Shown here: positions 26,285 to 35,800 of the stretch, piece after piece
Layout of the letters: each line of letters starts with the position of its first letter
How positions within the stretch are numbered: the stretch's first letter is position 1
Origin: Clostridiales bacterium
Lineage (GTDB): Bacteria; Bacillota; DSM-16504; Desulfitibacterales; JAICDB01
Assembly (NCBI GenBank): GCA_020063565.1
Contig: JAICDB010000004.1
Span: forward strand, 1-64,000
DNA: 64,000 nucleotides
Direction: 5' to 3'
Made by a program: the position numbers and the translations under genes
The notes under the pieces: model-generated
The model's database searches: none
Seen by the model: the letters and a program-made list of their open reading frames with translations, nothing else
Told to the model about the DNA's origin: nothing

Positions 26285-28551
26285 GAGGTTTCACCCCCTG
26301 CAATTTCTTCACTATTTAAAGGTTTAACCGTTACAAAGGTTTCACTAAGTGCCTGGCAGCCAGATAGCTTATCGGTATTAGTCTCGTGGAGGGCAGAGTT
26401 ACTCACCCCGGCGCCATAACCTATGGTTAATGCTTTGCTCAAATGACCGAATCCGGCAGCAAGGAATACGCAGTCAGGTCGAATAGCTTCAGTAACGTTA
26501 GCCCTGCTGATAACCTTACCGACCTTACTTTCCACTACAACCTTTTGGTTATCTTTAATACCCAAGCGTTTTGCAACAGCTGCATTAATCCACAACGGGT
26601 TATCAGGGGTCAGTTCCATTAACCACTGATTGTTTTGGGTGGTAAATTGAGAATGCTGGGCAACTTTACCTGTTAAAAGGTAAAATTGTCCTTCCGGTGG
26701 GGCAGGTGGTTCCTGCCATACTGGAACACCTGGCTCACCAACGCTTTCTAAAAGGGATGAGTTTATCTCTACCTTACCGCTTTTTGTTTGAAAATGCATT
26801 TCATGATCTTCACTTTCTTTTACTTCATAGAATCCCTTTTTAACAAGTTCATCGAAATCAATATTAAAAGGTGCAATTTGTGCTTTGATGATATCCTGTT
26901 CTTTTTCATACGGGAAGTAATCCTCAAGCCCTAAACGTTTTCCTAATTCTTTCAGGATCATTAGTCCGCTCATTGTATCATATAACGGTTCCACCACAGG
27001 CTGCCTTAAAAATAGCTTATTTCCGGCAGGTGCAATTGGGTCCCAGCGTTCCAGATAGGTTGACTCAGGTAAAATCACGTCTGCATAATAGGCAGTATCA
27101 TTGGGTAGTATATCTATCACTGCCAGGAAATCGAGATTTTTTAGTGCAGTCAGAGTTTTGCGCCTTTCAGGTATCGACATCAACGGATTCTGACGATAGA
27201 CCAGCCAGCCTTTACCCTGGTAAGGTTTTCCTGTAAGAAGCGCATCTCTAATTTCCTGAATGACGCCGTATTTTAGGGGAACCAGGGGGTATTTCCAGGG
27301 CACGCCGTCCAGACGTGGCGCTCTTACCTTGGGGTAAGGTGGTTGTGGTAAGGAACCAAGTTCCGGTCCGCTTTCTTCTCCTTCCGGAGTCAGACCACCG
27401 GGCTTACCCCAGTTGCCCATCAAGGCATTGAGGATTGCAATTGCACGTTGTGTTTGAAAAGAATTTCTAAAGTTCGAAGTTCTCCAGTTAGGGTGAGCAA
27501 CTGCAGCCGGCCTGTAAGAGGCAAATTCTCGAGCTATTCTACGAATTGTCCCGGCATCGATTTCGCAGCGCTCGGCAGCCCACTCGGGAGAATATGATTG
27601 CAATGCTTCTTTCAGCTTTTCAAAGCCAACGGTGTGCTTTTCAATAAAGTCCCTGTCATATAGTTCTTCAGTAACAATAACGTGGTTCACAGCCAGGAAA
27701 AATGCCAGATCTGTTCCCGGCTTGACAGGCAACCATTCGACAGCCTTTGATGCAGTAATAGTGAAGCGGGGGTCTAAAACGACAATTTTCCCTCCCCGGG
27801 CTGCAAACTCCATCATCTTCTGTGTTTCGGAGTTAGATATTGCTTCCGCCAGATTTCGGCCGGTATAGATGATGTACCTGCAGTTATCGTAATCCACTCC
27901 TGGTTGAGCTATTCCGTAAGTATACGTAAAAGCAATGGTCATGGCGTTAAAGCACAGGCTGCGCTGGGTGCCGTAGTTAGGTGTACCGAAAGCATTTAAA
28001 AGGTTTTCAAAGTATGGCTGTGTCAGATTATGGGTGGAGCTCATTATCATTGCTTCGGGACCATGTTCGTCTTTTATTCTCTGCATGTTTTCTGCTGTAA
28101 AATCAAGTGCTTCCTCCCATGAAACCCGGCGCCACAACCCGCTGCCCCTCTCACCGGCACGGATCATAGGAAACTGGAGCCTGTCAGGGTCATACAAAAC
28201 CTTAATGCCTGCATTTCCTCTGGGGCAGAGCTTTCCCCTGGAGTTCGGATGCTCGGGGTTGCCTTCCAGTTTGGTGAGTATACCGTCTTTCACGTAAGCA
28301 ATGGCTCCGCAACGCCAGACGCAGTTTTCGCAAATAGTTGGAATTGCTACGGTTTTTCCGGACGTTTCTTCAGAAGCATAGGCAACTTGATTTTCTTTAA
28401 AGCCTGTTTTAATTCCGCCAGCTGCTGCTGCAGCTGTAGCAAGTACGGCAGCGCTACCCTTGATGAACTGCCTGCGAGTAAAGTAGCGATTCCAATGAAA
28501 GGTTTCTCCTGGTTGGGGTGTGGGAATCTTGGAGTGAGATTGTTTCGGCAT
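26281..28551 (-). CDS. Molybdopterin oxidoreductase, PsrA/PhsA type
   Basis: This 756-residue catalytic subunit has a TAT signal (TRRQFIKGSAAVLATAAA) and a [4Fe-4S] site (CENCVWRCGAIAY, then GKLCPRGNAG). YGTQRSLCFNA near residue 185 places a Cys as the likely molybdenum ligand. The C-terminal dinucleotide-binding domain begins near residue 630 (TGKVAQHSQFTTQ). This fits polysulfide or thiosulfate reductases and related arsenate and tetrathionate enzymes. The substrate is not certain. The start is the ATG at 28551 with GGAGGTG six bases upstream, not the GTG at 28560 inside that site. It directly follows a YeeE/YedE sulfur-transporter pair, which favours a sulfur substrate. Confidence 0.88.
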   Translation of the reverse strand: MPKQSHSKIPTPQPGETFHWNRYFTRRQFIKGSAAVLATAAAAAGGIKTGFKENQVAYASEETSGKTVAIPTICENCVWRCGAIAYVKDGILTKLEGNPEHPNSRGKLCPRGNAGIKVLYDPDRLQFPMIRAGERGSGLWRRVSWEEALDFTAENMQRIKDEHGPEAMIMSSTHNLTQPYFENLLNAFGTPNYGTQRSLCFNAMTIAFTYTYGIAQPGVDYDNCRYIIYTGRNLAEAISNSETQKMMEFAARGGKIVVLDPRFTITASKAVEWLPVKPGTDLAFFLAVNHVIVTEELYDRDFIEKHTVGFEKLKEALQSYSPEWAAERCEIDAGTIRRIAREFASYRPAAVAHPNWRTSNFRNSFQTQRAIAILNALMGNWGKPGGLTPEGEESGPELGSLPQPPYPKVRAPRLDGVPWKYPLVPLKYGVIQEIRDALLTGKPYQGKGWLVYRQNPLMSIPERRKTLTALKNLDFLAVIDILPNDTAYYADVILPESTYLERWDPIAPAGNKLFLRQPVVEPLYDTMSGLMILKELGKRLGLEDYFPYEKEQDIIKAQIAPFNIDFDELVKKGFYEVKESEDHEMHFQTKSGKVEINSSLLESVGEPGVPVWQEPPAPPEGQFYLLTGKVAQHSQFTTQNNQWLMELTPDNPLWINAAVAKRLGIKDNQKVVVESKVGKVISRANVTEAIRPDCVFLAAGFGHLSKALTIGYGAGVSNSALHETNTDKLSGCQALSETFVTVKPLNSEEIAGGETS

Positions 28552-28565
28552 TAATTTCACCTCCG

Positions 28566-29099
28566 TTACATGTCGTTTTTCTCTAGTACATAGAACAGTG
28601 TAATACTTGCCAGTACGAAAAAGGAAATTACCAACCAGGAGTTAGCGTTAAATAATTCTCCCATGGTTATATTGCCAAGGCTGGCAATACTGCTGATGGG
28701 GATATACACCTGTTGGTAGGTTAATCCGAAAAGCAAAGCTCCTGTTAAGAAACCTAGAAATCCGGGTACAAGATAGTCAATACTGCCAGTGCCGCCACCT
28801 GCGACACAAGTGCCCGGTCAGAAACCTGCCAGTGCCATACCAACTCCGAAAACCATACCACCAAGTATATTTCCGACTATATATGTTTCATTTACTTTGG
28901 TTAACTCCATAACACCTAAACTTTGGAGACCGTAAACGCCCACCATTGCAACACAAAGTGCAGTCATCATAAACTTTATTACTGTCATATCTTTGAATCT
29001 AAATACATTGGCAATCTTACCGTATTGGCCGAGGCCTGACTTATCCAGTGCCCAGCCAAAACCAAAACCGAAAATCAGAGCAAGTAGATAACTGCTCAT
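28566..29099 (-). CDS. YeeE/YedE sulfur transporter half, selenocysteine at an in-frame UGA
   Basis: Read through one UGA (28818-28820), this gene encodes a 177-residue membrane protein. Family features are LIFGFGFGWALDKSGLGQ near residue 8 and GMVFGVGMALAGF, followed by the UGA codon (residue 94) and PGTCVAGGGTG. In YeeE/YedE proteins the UGA position is the conserved Cys of GFCPGT, part of the thiol relay for thiosulfate. The 83 codons after the UGA stay in frame and give two more clean membrane spans and a normal end. A hairpin suited to a bacterial SECIS begins 10 bases after the UGA. The start is the ATG at 29099 with AGGAGGT seven bases upstream. A simple nonsense mutation is the alternative. 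Confidence 0.8.
28789..28807 (-). promoter_or_regulatory. Candidate bacterial SECIS element
   Basis: On the mRNA, ten bases after the UGA, GUGUCGC pairs with GCGGCAC (7 bp including one U-G) around the loop AGGUG. The loop starts 18 bases after the UGA and has G as its second base. Both fit the known bacterial SECIS rules (small apical loop 16-37 bases from the UGA, G in the first two loop positions). Confidence 0.72.
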
Positions 29100-29635
29100 G
29101 CACGCCACCTCCTACCGTGGATGATAATACTTGTCATAATTCCTGAGGCAAACATACCCATGATAAATAAGAGTCCAGCGGGAGCTAACTGTAAAGTACC
29201 GGATATGGCCAGGCCGCTTGTGCAACCTCCTGCTATACCCGCACCGTATTCTAAAATTAAACCGCCAATAAATGCCGTGACCCATCGTTTAGCTATGTTC
29301 GGACCGCGGTTCAATTTCCAGTCTTCATCAGGAAGAAATCTCCATTTAAATGTTCCTGACAGAAGGGAAGAAGCCAAAGCTCCTAAAAAGATGCCCACCA
29401 TTAATATCACTTGCCATGAAATTGCTGCTGGCATTACATACTTCCAGTATATGCTGTCGGAGACTGTAGAAGAGAACCAGCCTCCAATGATTCCCGCCAG
29501 ATTTTCAAAAGTGCCTGAAGCCCCGAGGAGTTGGTCAGCAATCAGCATAGATAAAATAGCGACAACTCCAAGGAGCGCTCCGGCAGCATAAGGACTCCAA
29601 CGGGGTTTCCTAAGCTTTTCAATTAACCATGACAT
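29096..29635 (-). CDS. YeeE/YedE-family sulfur transporter, first half
   Basis: This 179-residue membrane protein has about four or five spans. It contains the YeeE/YedE motif YGAGIAGGCTSGLAISG near residue 140, where GGCTSG is the Cys site of the first half of the family. Full-length YeeE proteins carry two such Cys motifs. Here the second (GF-U-PGT) is on the next gene, which this one overlaps by four bases. Together the two should make one transporter for thiosulfate or a related sulfur species. The gene starts on the stop codon of the upstream cytochrome gene. Confidence 0.9.
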   Translation of the reverse strand: MSWLIEKLRKPRWSPYAAGALLGVVAILSMLIADQLLGASGTFENLAGIIGGWFSSTVSDSIYWKYVMPAAISWQVILMVGIFLGALASSLLSGTFKWRFLPDEDWKLNRGPNIAKRWVTAFIGGLILEYGAGIAGGCTSGLAISGTLQLAPAGLLFIMGMFASGIMTSIIIHGRRWRA

Positions 29636-30495
29636 TAGTTTTCACCTTCCTTTTTATTCACTAGTCCGGCCAAAACCATGGCCTCGTGAGGAAGACTGCT
29701 TGCCTTTTTCACGTCCTCAAAGTCCGTTGTTGCAAGTTTTTTCAAAAGCTTTGCACCTTCCGGATGTTCTGCTAATCTACCTAAGGCCTTGATTTGATCA
29801 TCAGGTAGATCGAGGGCGGCTAATCGTGCCAGGTCATCATTTGTGGCCTCAAGGGCAGCAACATTTTTGAAAGACTGGAAGAGAGAACGAATGTCATATT
29901 TCCAGAGAAAGAATATTAGTGCAGAAAGTGCAGCGAGGTTAAGTAAAATTAAAATTACGTTACTAAGATTTGCTTGTTCTTCTTCGCCGCGTATCATAGC
30001 TAGAGTTCTGTTGTAATCAATTAAGTCTTTTTCAGGTACTTCTTCTGCAGGAATAATTGTAGGTGCTGCAACTTCAACTGTGGAAGAACCGGACCCTCCA
30101 CCGGGACCGCCATTTGATCCACTGCCTCCAGAAGAAGTTAAGGTAGCACCGTATGTAGCGGCTCGTTCTTCTAAGTCAGTAACGTGGCAGGAACTACAGC
30201 TACCTTCTATGTCAGAGAAGGGATCTACAAGGCCAGTGTGTGCCTGAGATTTATCCTTGGCTTTCACAACACCGCCGTGACAGAATTCGCAAAAATCACC
30301 GAAAGCGTGATCACTGTGCCACTTTCCGGAGTTTGCTACAGGAAATTCCTTTTTCACTTCATGGCAACTTTTACAGGACGAAACTTTTGCTCCGCATGCA
30401 GCTTCTGCTTCAGAGGTTCCGATAAAATTTAAAGTACATAATACTATAATTACAAATATTGCCAAAACAAAAAGACCTTCACCTTTTAGACGCAT
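29635..30495 (-). CDS. Membrane-anchored triheme cytochrome c with cytoplasmic tail
   Basis: This 286-residue protein has an N-terminal signal segment (residues ~5-28). Three heme sites follow (CKSCH near residue 40, CEFCH near residue 68, CSSCH near residue 100). Next come a Gly/Ser-rich linker, a membrane span (about residues 183-203, VILILLNLAALSALIFFLW) and a charged C-terminal domain of ~80 residues that should lie in the cytoplasm. The start is the ATG at 30495, preceded by GGGGGGTG. The ATG at 30516 has no ribosome-binding site. It is the first gene of the respiratory operon. I do not recognise a named family. Confidence 0.82.
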   Translation of the reverse strand: MRLKGEGLFVLAIFVIIVLCTLNFIGTSEAEAACGAKVSSCKSCHEVKKEFPVANSGKWHSDHAFGDFCEFCHGGVVKAKDKSQAHTGLVDPFSDIEGSCSSCHVTDLEERAATYGATLTSSGGSGSNGGPGGGSGSSTVEVAAPTIIPAEEVPEKDLIDYNRTLAMIRGEEEQANLSNVILILLNLAALSALIFFLWKYDIRSLFQSFKNVAALEATNDDLARLAALDLPDDQIKALGRLAEHPEGAKLLKKLATTDFEDVKKASSLPHEAMVLAGLVNKKEGEN

Positions 30496-30603
30496 ATTTG
30501 GTTTTACACCCCCCATATTTTAACCAGAAAATTTAAATAATAAAAAGTTTTAAGAAATCGTCTCCTCCCTTCCAAAAAATAGTACTCAATGTCACTTATT
30601 TTT

Positions 30604-30632
30604 ACTATACTATATGTAATTTACGCAGTCAA
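30604..30632 (-). promoter_or_regulatory. Promoter of the respiratory operon
   Basis: On the minus strand TTGACT (30632-30627) and TATAGT (30609-30604) are separated by 17 bases. It lies about 110 bases before the first start codon. Confidence 0.82.
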
Positions 30633-30741
30633 TTAAAAATATAAAAAATTTTATGAAAAAAATTTTTTATTTTGACAAAGTCTGACTTACATTTTTGGAA
30701 ATATGGTAAAATTTTAATTAAGGAGAGCTTAGAGCATAAGG

Positions 30742-30848
30742 AGGTTTAATTATAAAGCCCATGGATGTTGTTTACTGGTTATTGGCGGTATATTCGGTAC
30801 CTTTATCGGTCAGTCGCTGGGGGGATATTTTTCCTTTTTAAAGGTTGG
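30742..30848 (+). pseudogene. Possible DUF4321-like small membrane protein remnant
   Basis: One frame after a ribosome-binding-like aaggagg reads CCLLVIGGIFGTFIGQSLGG followed by YFSFLK. The GGIxGxxIGxxLG pattern resembles small DUF4321 membrane proteins, but there is no start codon in frame and only the middle of the family is present. Weak call. Confidence 0.25.
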
Positions 30849-30940
30849 ATGAAATGTTAGGAGAATATTACCAGGTAAGAGGTTGGGACGAAGAAGGCAA
30901 ACCAACTGAGGAAAAACTGGAAGAATTGGGGCTGAAATAA
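30842..30940 (+). pseudogene. Aldehyde:ferredoxin oxidoreductase C-terminal remnant
   Basis: The frame RLDEMLGEYYQVRGWDEEGK, then KLEELGLK, is the characteristic last ~30 residues of tungsten-dependent AOR enzymes. It is preceded in frame by a stop, so the rest of the ~600-residue gene is deleted. It ends three bases before a MoaD-like gene, which explains where that gene came from: MoaD-like carriers commonly follow aor. Confidence 0.8.
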
Positions 30941-30943
30941 GAG

Positions 30944-31216
30944 ATGAAAGTAAAGTTTTTTGCCTTTATAAGAAAGTACGCCGGTAATACTAAAGAAAGA
31001 GATGATGTAGAAGCACATACATTGTATGAGCTGCTGGATAAGCTCGGCAGGGAATACGGCAGTACTTTCAAAGCAAAGGTATTTCCAGATAATAAGGTAA
31101 GTGAAGATGTCATAATCCTGATTAACGGAGTCCACATAGTTCATTTAGATGGAACAAATACTCAGTTAAAAGAGGATGATGTTGTATCTATTTTCCCGAA
31201 AGTATTTGGAGGATAA
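30944..31216 (+). CDS. MoaD/ThiS-family sulfur carrier
   Basis: This 90-residue ubiquitin-fold protein has the MoaD pattern (KVKFFAFIRKYAG at the start, INGVHI in the middle, DDVVSIFPKVFGG at the end). The C-terminal Gly-Gly is the site that is adenylated and thiocarboxylated to deliver sulfur for pterin-dithiolene synthesis. It follows the remains of an aldehyde:ferredoxin oxidoreductase gene and uses its ribosome-binding context. It may now be an orphan, or may still serve the molybdo-enzyme operon on the other strand. Confidence 0.88.
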   Translation: MKVKFFAFIRKYAGNTKERDDVEAHTLYELLDKLGREYGSTFKAKVFPDNKVSEDVIILINGVHIVHLDGTNTQLKEDDVVSIFPKVFGG

Positions 31217-31252
31217 TGCGATAATAATATAGACAGGTAAAATGTTTTTGAG

Positions 31253-31287
31253 GCTGGTAATCTTCAAGAAGGTTACCGGCTATTTTT
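31253..31287 (+). terminator. Terminator after the MoaD-like gene
   Basis: GCTGGTAA pairs with TTACCGGC (one G-U), followed by TATTTTTG. Confidence 0.75.
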
Positions 31288-31392
31288 GTCGAACTTTCAT
31301 AATAACACAGTTTAATTTGGTTAAAAATGTCTTTGGTTTTAAACGAAGTGGCAATATCTATCAAATCTAGATAGAGGGGGAAAGAAGGTAGT

Positions 31393-31578
31393 ATGGAAAA
31401 AACAGTTAAAGGTATAGTTAAACAAATCAAAGAGGATAGAATCCTTGTGAAAATACTTAACAGGGAGATTGAAGAAGTTTATATTGACAGGGATGAGTTT
31501 CCGGTAAATGTCAAAAAAGGTGACTATATTGAGATAATTGATCGGAAGGTGTATCTCAAAGAAGGTGGTAGATATTAA
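31393..31578 (+). CDS. Small beta-rich protein, DUF3006-like
   Basis: This 61-residue protein starts at the ATG at 31393 after GGGGGAAAGAAGG. The alternation VKGIVKQIKEDRILVKIL, then VYIDRDEFPVNVKKGDYIEI, resembles the DUF3006 barrel seen at 8613-8825. Its 3' end overlaps the start of yhaO, so the two are probably cotranscribed. I know no function, and the family link is tentative. Confidence 0.6.
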   Translation: MEKTVKGIVKQIKEDRILVKILNREIEEVYIDRDEFPVNVKKGDYIEIIDRKVYLKEGGRY

Positions 31579-32842
31579 ATTTAAATTTGTTCACGCAGCC
31601 GATCTTCACCTGGATAGCCCTTTTTACGGTTTTAGTGCCGAATCGGAAAAAATTCAAAAAATATTGCGAGATGCCACCTTTGTTGCATTTGATAATCTAA
31701 TTAATCTCTGTATAGAGGAAGATGTGGATTTCCTTGTTATAGCAGGTGATATCTATGATGAGGCAAACAACAATATCCGGGGACAGTACAAGTTTTATGA
31801 GGGTATGAAGAGATTGGAGCAAAACGGGGTTAAAGTTTTTGTTTCCCATGGTAATCACGATCATCTCGGAGGCTACAGGGCTACTATCAAGTGGCCGGAA
31901 AATGTTCACTTTTTTTCCTGTGAAAAACCTCAAGAGATTCCCTTTTACAAAAATGGTACTGTTGTAGCAAGTATTCATGGCGTCAGTTACCCCAAAAGGG
32001 ATGTTCGGGAAAACCTGGTATGTGATTTTAAAGTTACGTCTCAAGATACGTATAATATAGCTGTTGTACATACAAATGTAGGTGGAAGAAGTGATTATGA
32101 AAATTATGCTCCATGTAAAAAGGAAGAACTGTTAAAAAAGGGGTTCGATTATTGGGCTTTAGGACATGTCCATAAACATGAAATAATTAATCCGGCTAAA
32201 CCGGTCATAGCTTATCCGGGAAATACACAGGCAAGAAATATTAAGGAAACGGGAAGCAAGGGAGTTCTACTGGTAGAGGTTGAGGACGGAAATACTTCTT
32301 ATGAATTTAAAGAAACACAATATGTTACCTGGATTGAATTGAAACAATCAATTACTGAACTGCAAAGTGGAGAAGAGCTTATTGAAGCTATTCTAAAAAA
32401 ATTTACTAAAATACGTCCCCAAAAAGGAGGAGTTATTGCCAGGCTTTATCTTGAAGGTAGAGGAGAGTTGCATTATGAACTTACTAAAAAAGGGTTTGAT
32501 AAAGTATTGCTGGAGTTACTCAGGGAACAGGAAGAAGTAGAAAGAGATGGTTTTGTGTGGGTGGAGTCACTTATTTTACAAACAGGTCTTCGCATAGATA
32601 AAGCAAAATATTTGCAGGAAGCTTCTATTGTGGGCGATTTTTTGCAGGTTGCAGGTAAAACACTACAATCAGAAGAGTTTTTTGAAAAAATTAAAAAATC
32701 GGCACTGCAAATTTACGAGGATGTCAATAAAGTAGGCCGCTACATCAGTCCGCCTTCTGATGAAGAACTTAAAAGTTGGTTACAGGAAGCGGAGGAAGTG
32801 GGGCTCCAGTATTTGTTGGAGGATGAACTAGATGCAACTTAA
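31565..32842 (+). CDS. yhaO: YhaO-type DNA repair exonuclease (Mre11/SbcD-like)
   Basis: This ~425-residue metallophosphoesterase has the nuclease motifs FVHAADLHLDSPF, VIAGDIYDE, VSHGNHDH, VVHTNV and LGHVHKHE, in the order and spacing of Mre11 and SbcD. A C-terminal capping domain of ~150 residues follows. I prefer the GTG at 31565 (MVDIKFKFVHAADLH), since the upstream TTG at 31538 adds nine residues not seen in the family. It overlaps yhaN by 11 bases, so nuclease and ATPase are translationally coupled, as in Bacillus yhaO-yhaN. Confidence 0.9.
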   Translation: MVDIKFKFVHAADLHLDSPFYGFSAESEKIQKILRDATFVAFDNLINLCIEEDVDFLVIAGDIYDEANNNIRGQYKFYEGMKRLEQNGVKVFVSHGNHDHLGGYRATIKWPENVHFFSCEKPQEIPFYKNGTVVASIHGVSYPKRDVRENLVCDFKVTSQDTYNIAVVHTNVGGRSDYENYAPCKKEELLKKGFDYWALGHVHKHEIINPAKPVIAYPGNTQARNIKETGSKGVLLVEVEDGNTSYEFKETQYVTWIELKQSITELQSGEELIEAILKKFTKIRPQKGGVIARLYLEGRGELHYELTKKGFDKVLLELLREQEEVERDGFVWVESLILQTGLRIDKAKYLQEASIVGDFLQVAGKTLQSEEFFEKIKKSALQIYEDVNKVGRYISPPSDEELKSWLQEAEEVGLQYLLEDELDAT

Positions 32843-35800
32843 AAACATATTTATTGATGGATTTGGTATTTTTTCTAATAAAAAATTAGATTTTATAGCA
32901 GGACTGAACATAGTTTTTGGAAATAACGAAGCCGGAAAAACAACTCTCTTGTCATTTCTACGTTCCATGTTTTTTGGTAAAAAAGGAGCGGAAAAGTACC
33001 CTCCTTTAAGTGGCGGTAACCATGGCGGGATAATCATAATGGAAGATTCTCGTGGAGAAGAAATAAAAATTGAAAGGGATTTTTCCGCAAGGAGGTATAT
33101 CTTTCAAAAGGCAAACGGGACAGTGGTAACTGAGTCAGAGTTTTCTAAAATGATTGGTAATCCCACAGAGACACTTTTTAATAATGTTTTTTGTTTTGGG
33201 CTGGATGAGCTGGCAGACTTCAAAACACTTTGTGATGAAGAAGTAAGCGGTAGAATATATAGTGCGGGTCTGGGTTCTACCAAATCTTTAGTATCTATAA
33301 ATGGGGAAATTGAGAAGATAATGGAAAGTATTTATAAAAAAGGAGGCAGAAAAGATGACAGGGAAGTCAAAAGGATAGCTAACACCCTTCAAGAATTGGA
33401 ATTTAAAATCAAAAGTTTAAAGGAAATACCTCACAAGTATAATGAGCTTAAAGCAGAACTTGCTGAACTAGAAGAACAATTACAAAATGACGAAGAAAAA
33501 CAAGTGGAGCTAAAAAAAGAAATTGCATTTTATGAAAGCTTACTAAAAGGTTGGGAACACTGGCTAAAAATTAGGGAGTATGAGGAGAAGCTCAATTCTT
33601 TAGAAAAAATCGAGAATTTTCCACCTAATGGCCTTAGCATATTGGAAAGCCTTAAATCACAGCTTAAAGAAGTAGAACTGGAAATTGAGGTTAAAGAAAG
33701 TAGCTTCAGACAAATCGCAAGGGATCTAGAATCACTAGCAATAGATAATTTTATTTTAGAAAATAGGACTGATATTGAAAATCTTAAGGATAATCTTGCC
33801 TTATTTAATGAAAATAGACAGCACATGGAGCAGTTGAAAAGAGAGTTTGAGACAACTTGTTCCAAGCTTAAAGATATTTTACATAATTTAGGTAGTACCT
33901 GGGATGAAAAGAAGCTGCAAAGGGCAGACGTTTCTTTGCAAACTACAGCTGAGATTGAAAATTATCGCAAAAGGTTTGAAGATATAGGCTGGCAAAAAAG
34001 AACCTTGCAAAGTACAATATATGATTTGAAAAAAGAAAAGAATGAATTGCACGAGGAAATCCAAAAAAAGACAGCGGAAAAGGATAAGCTAATAAAAAGT
34101 TTAGTTTTTAAAGGTAACCCTGAGGAAATAAAAGATACAATTTATAGAATGGAAAACCTATTTGAAAGTAAGAAACTTGTCCAGCTTAAAAATGAAAATT
34201 TGGAGCAGAACTTAAAGATATTGCGGAAACAGTTTTCTGAATACGAAAGTGATGTGAATAACTTTAAATTTTTTGGTAAGGGAGTAAAAATTAGTACTGC
34301 ACTACTTTTTGCTACAATTTTCTCGATACCAATCTACTTATTATCTAACAATGTATTCTACGGTATACTGGCATTTTTCAGTGGAGTGTTATTTGGAACC
34401 GCTACTGTGCTTATTATAGAAAAAATTATTACAAACCAATTTAGAAAAGATAAGAAAGAAAAGCTGGTACGGTTAGCTGAAATTAAAGATATTATTTATA
34501 CAAATGAAATAGAATTGGAAAAGAGTAACAAAGAGCTTGCAGCTATTGATGAAAAACTGGGAAAATTGGCTGGGTTGTTCTTTCAAAAAAAAGAATTTAG
34601 TGATGAAGAAATATATGAGGTTAAAAGGAAGCTTGAAAAAGATATTAGTACAGAAACCCGGATTTCCATTATAGATGACTCATTAAGCCATTTGGAAAAG
34701 AGGTTGACTACTAAAAAACGGGAAATAAAAGAGCTGGAAGAAAAAATAGAGCTTTTAAAGAAAGAATCTTATTCTTTAATGCAAAAATGGCAGGATTATT
34801 TATCTGCTAGAGGACTACCTGATGAGCTTTTACCGGAAAATATGGGCAATGTCATTGAGGCAGTAAAAAAAGGAAAAGACCTCCTGGAGGATAAAAATAG
34901 TTTGGAAAAAGAAATTGCCAGTCGTGAAAATAGCATAAAAAAATATGCTTGTAAAGTAAGTGAACTAACCGGAAGAGAATATAAAATTCCCGAGGATGCC
35001 GAACAGATTACAACTGAAGTAAGAAACTTGCAGGATAAACTCCTCGAAACCACTGAACTTGTAAGTAAAAAAGAACAATTACTTGCAAAAAAACAAAGCG
35101 CGTGGCAGTCTTTGGAAAAAGAAAAAGAAAAATTAAAAAAAATAAATAAGGAAATAAGAGATCTTTTTATTCTGGCTGGGGCGGAAAATGAAGAATCTTT
35201 CCTACAACGTTTTGAAATCTATAAAAAACGCCAGTTATTTTCAGATAACCTCGCTACCCATACTGCAAATCTTAAAGCAATTTCCCAGGGATTTGAATTT
35301 AAGTTATATAAAAAAATATTGTCTGAAAGTAACCTTACTATTTTAAAAGATAAGCTCGAAAAATTACACGGAGAATTGCGAGGGCTTGCTAAAAGGTTAG
35401 CAGAGAATAGAGAGTTGAAGGGAAGCATTATTACCCGTCTGGAAAGTATGTGTAATGATGAGAAATTAGCAGAATGTCTCTTTAAACGAAATATCTACCA
35501 AGAAAAGCTAAAAAATGCTGCAAAAAAATGGGTAGTACACGCCATGGCAAAAGAGATGATAAATTTAGCCAAAGAAAAATATGAAAGGGAAAGACAGCCT
35601 GCAGTTTTAAAAAATGCAAGCAGGTATATAAAATTGATTACGGATGGTAAGTATCAAAAAATATTTTCCCCCTATGGTGAGCATGTGTTGCGCCTTGAAA
35701 ACAATAGGGGAAAGACCTGTGAACTGTCCCAACTGAGCAGGGGAACGGCGGAGCAGTTATATATGAGTATGAGGTACGCACTGGTTGAAGAGTTTGCTAA

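Noticed and set aside
28818-29108. YedE as a short 96-aa protein ending at the UGA
   Set aside because: It would stop inside the most conserved motif of the family, while the downstream frame remains fully coding up to the next gene.
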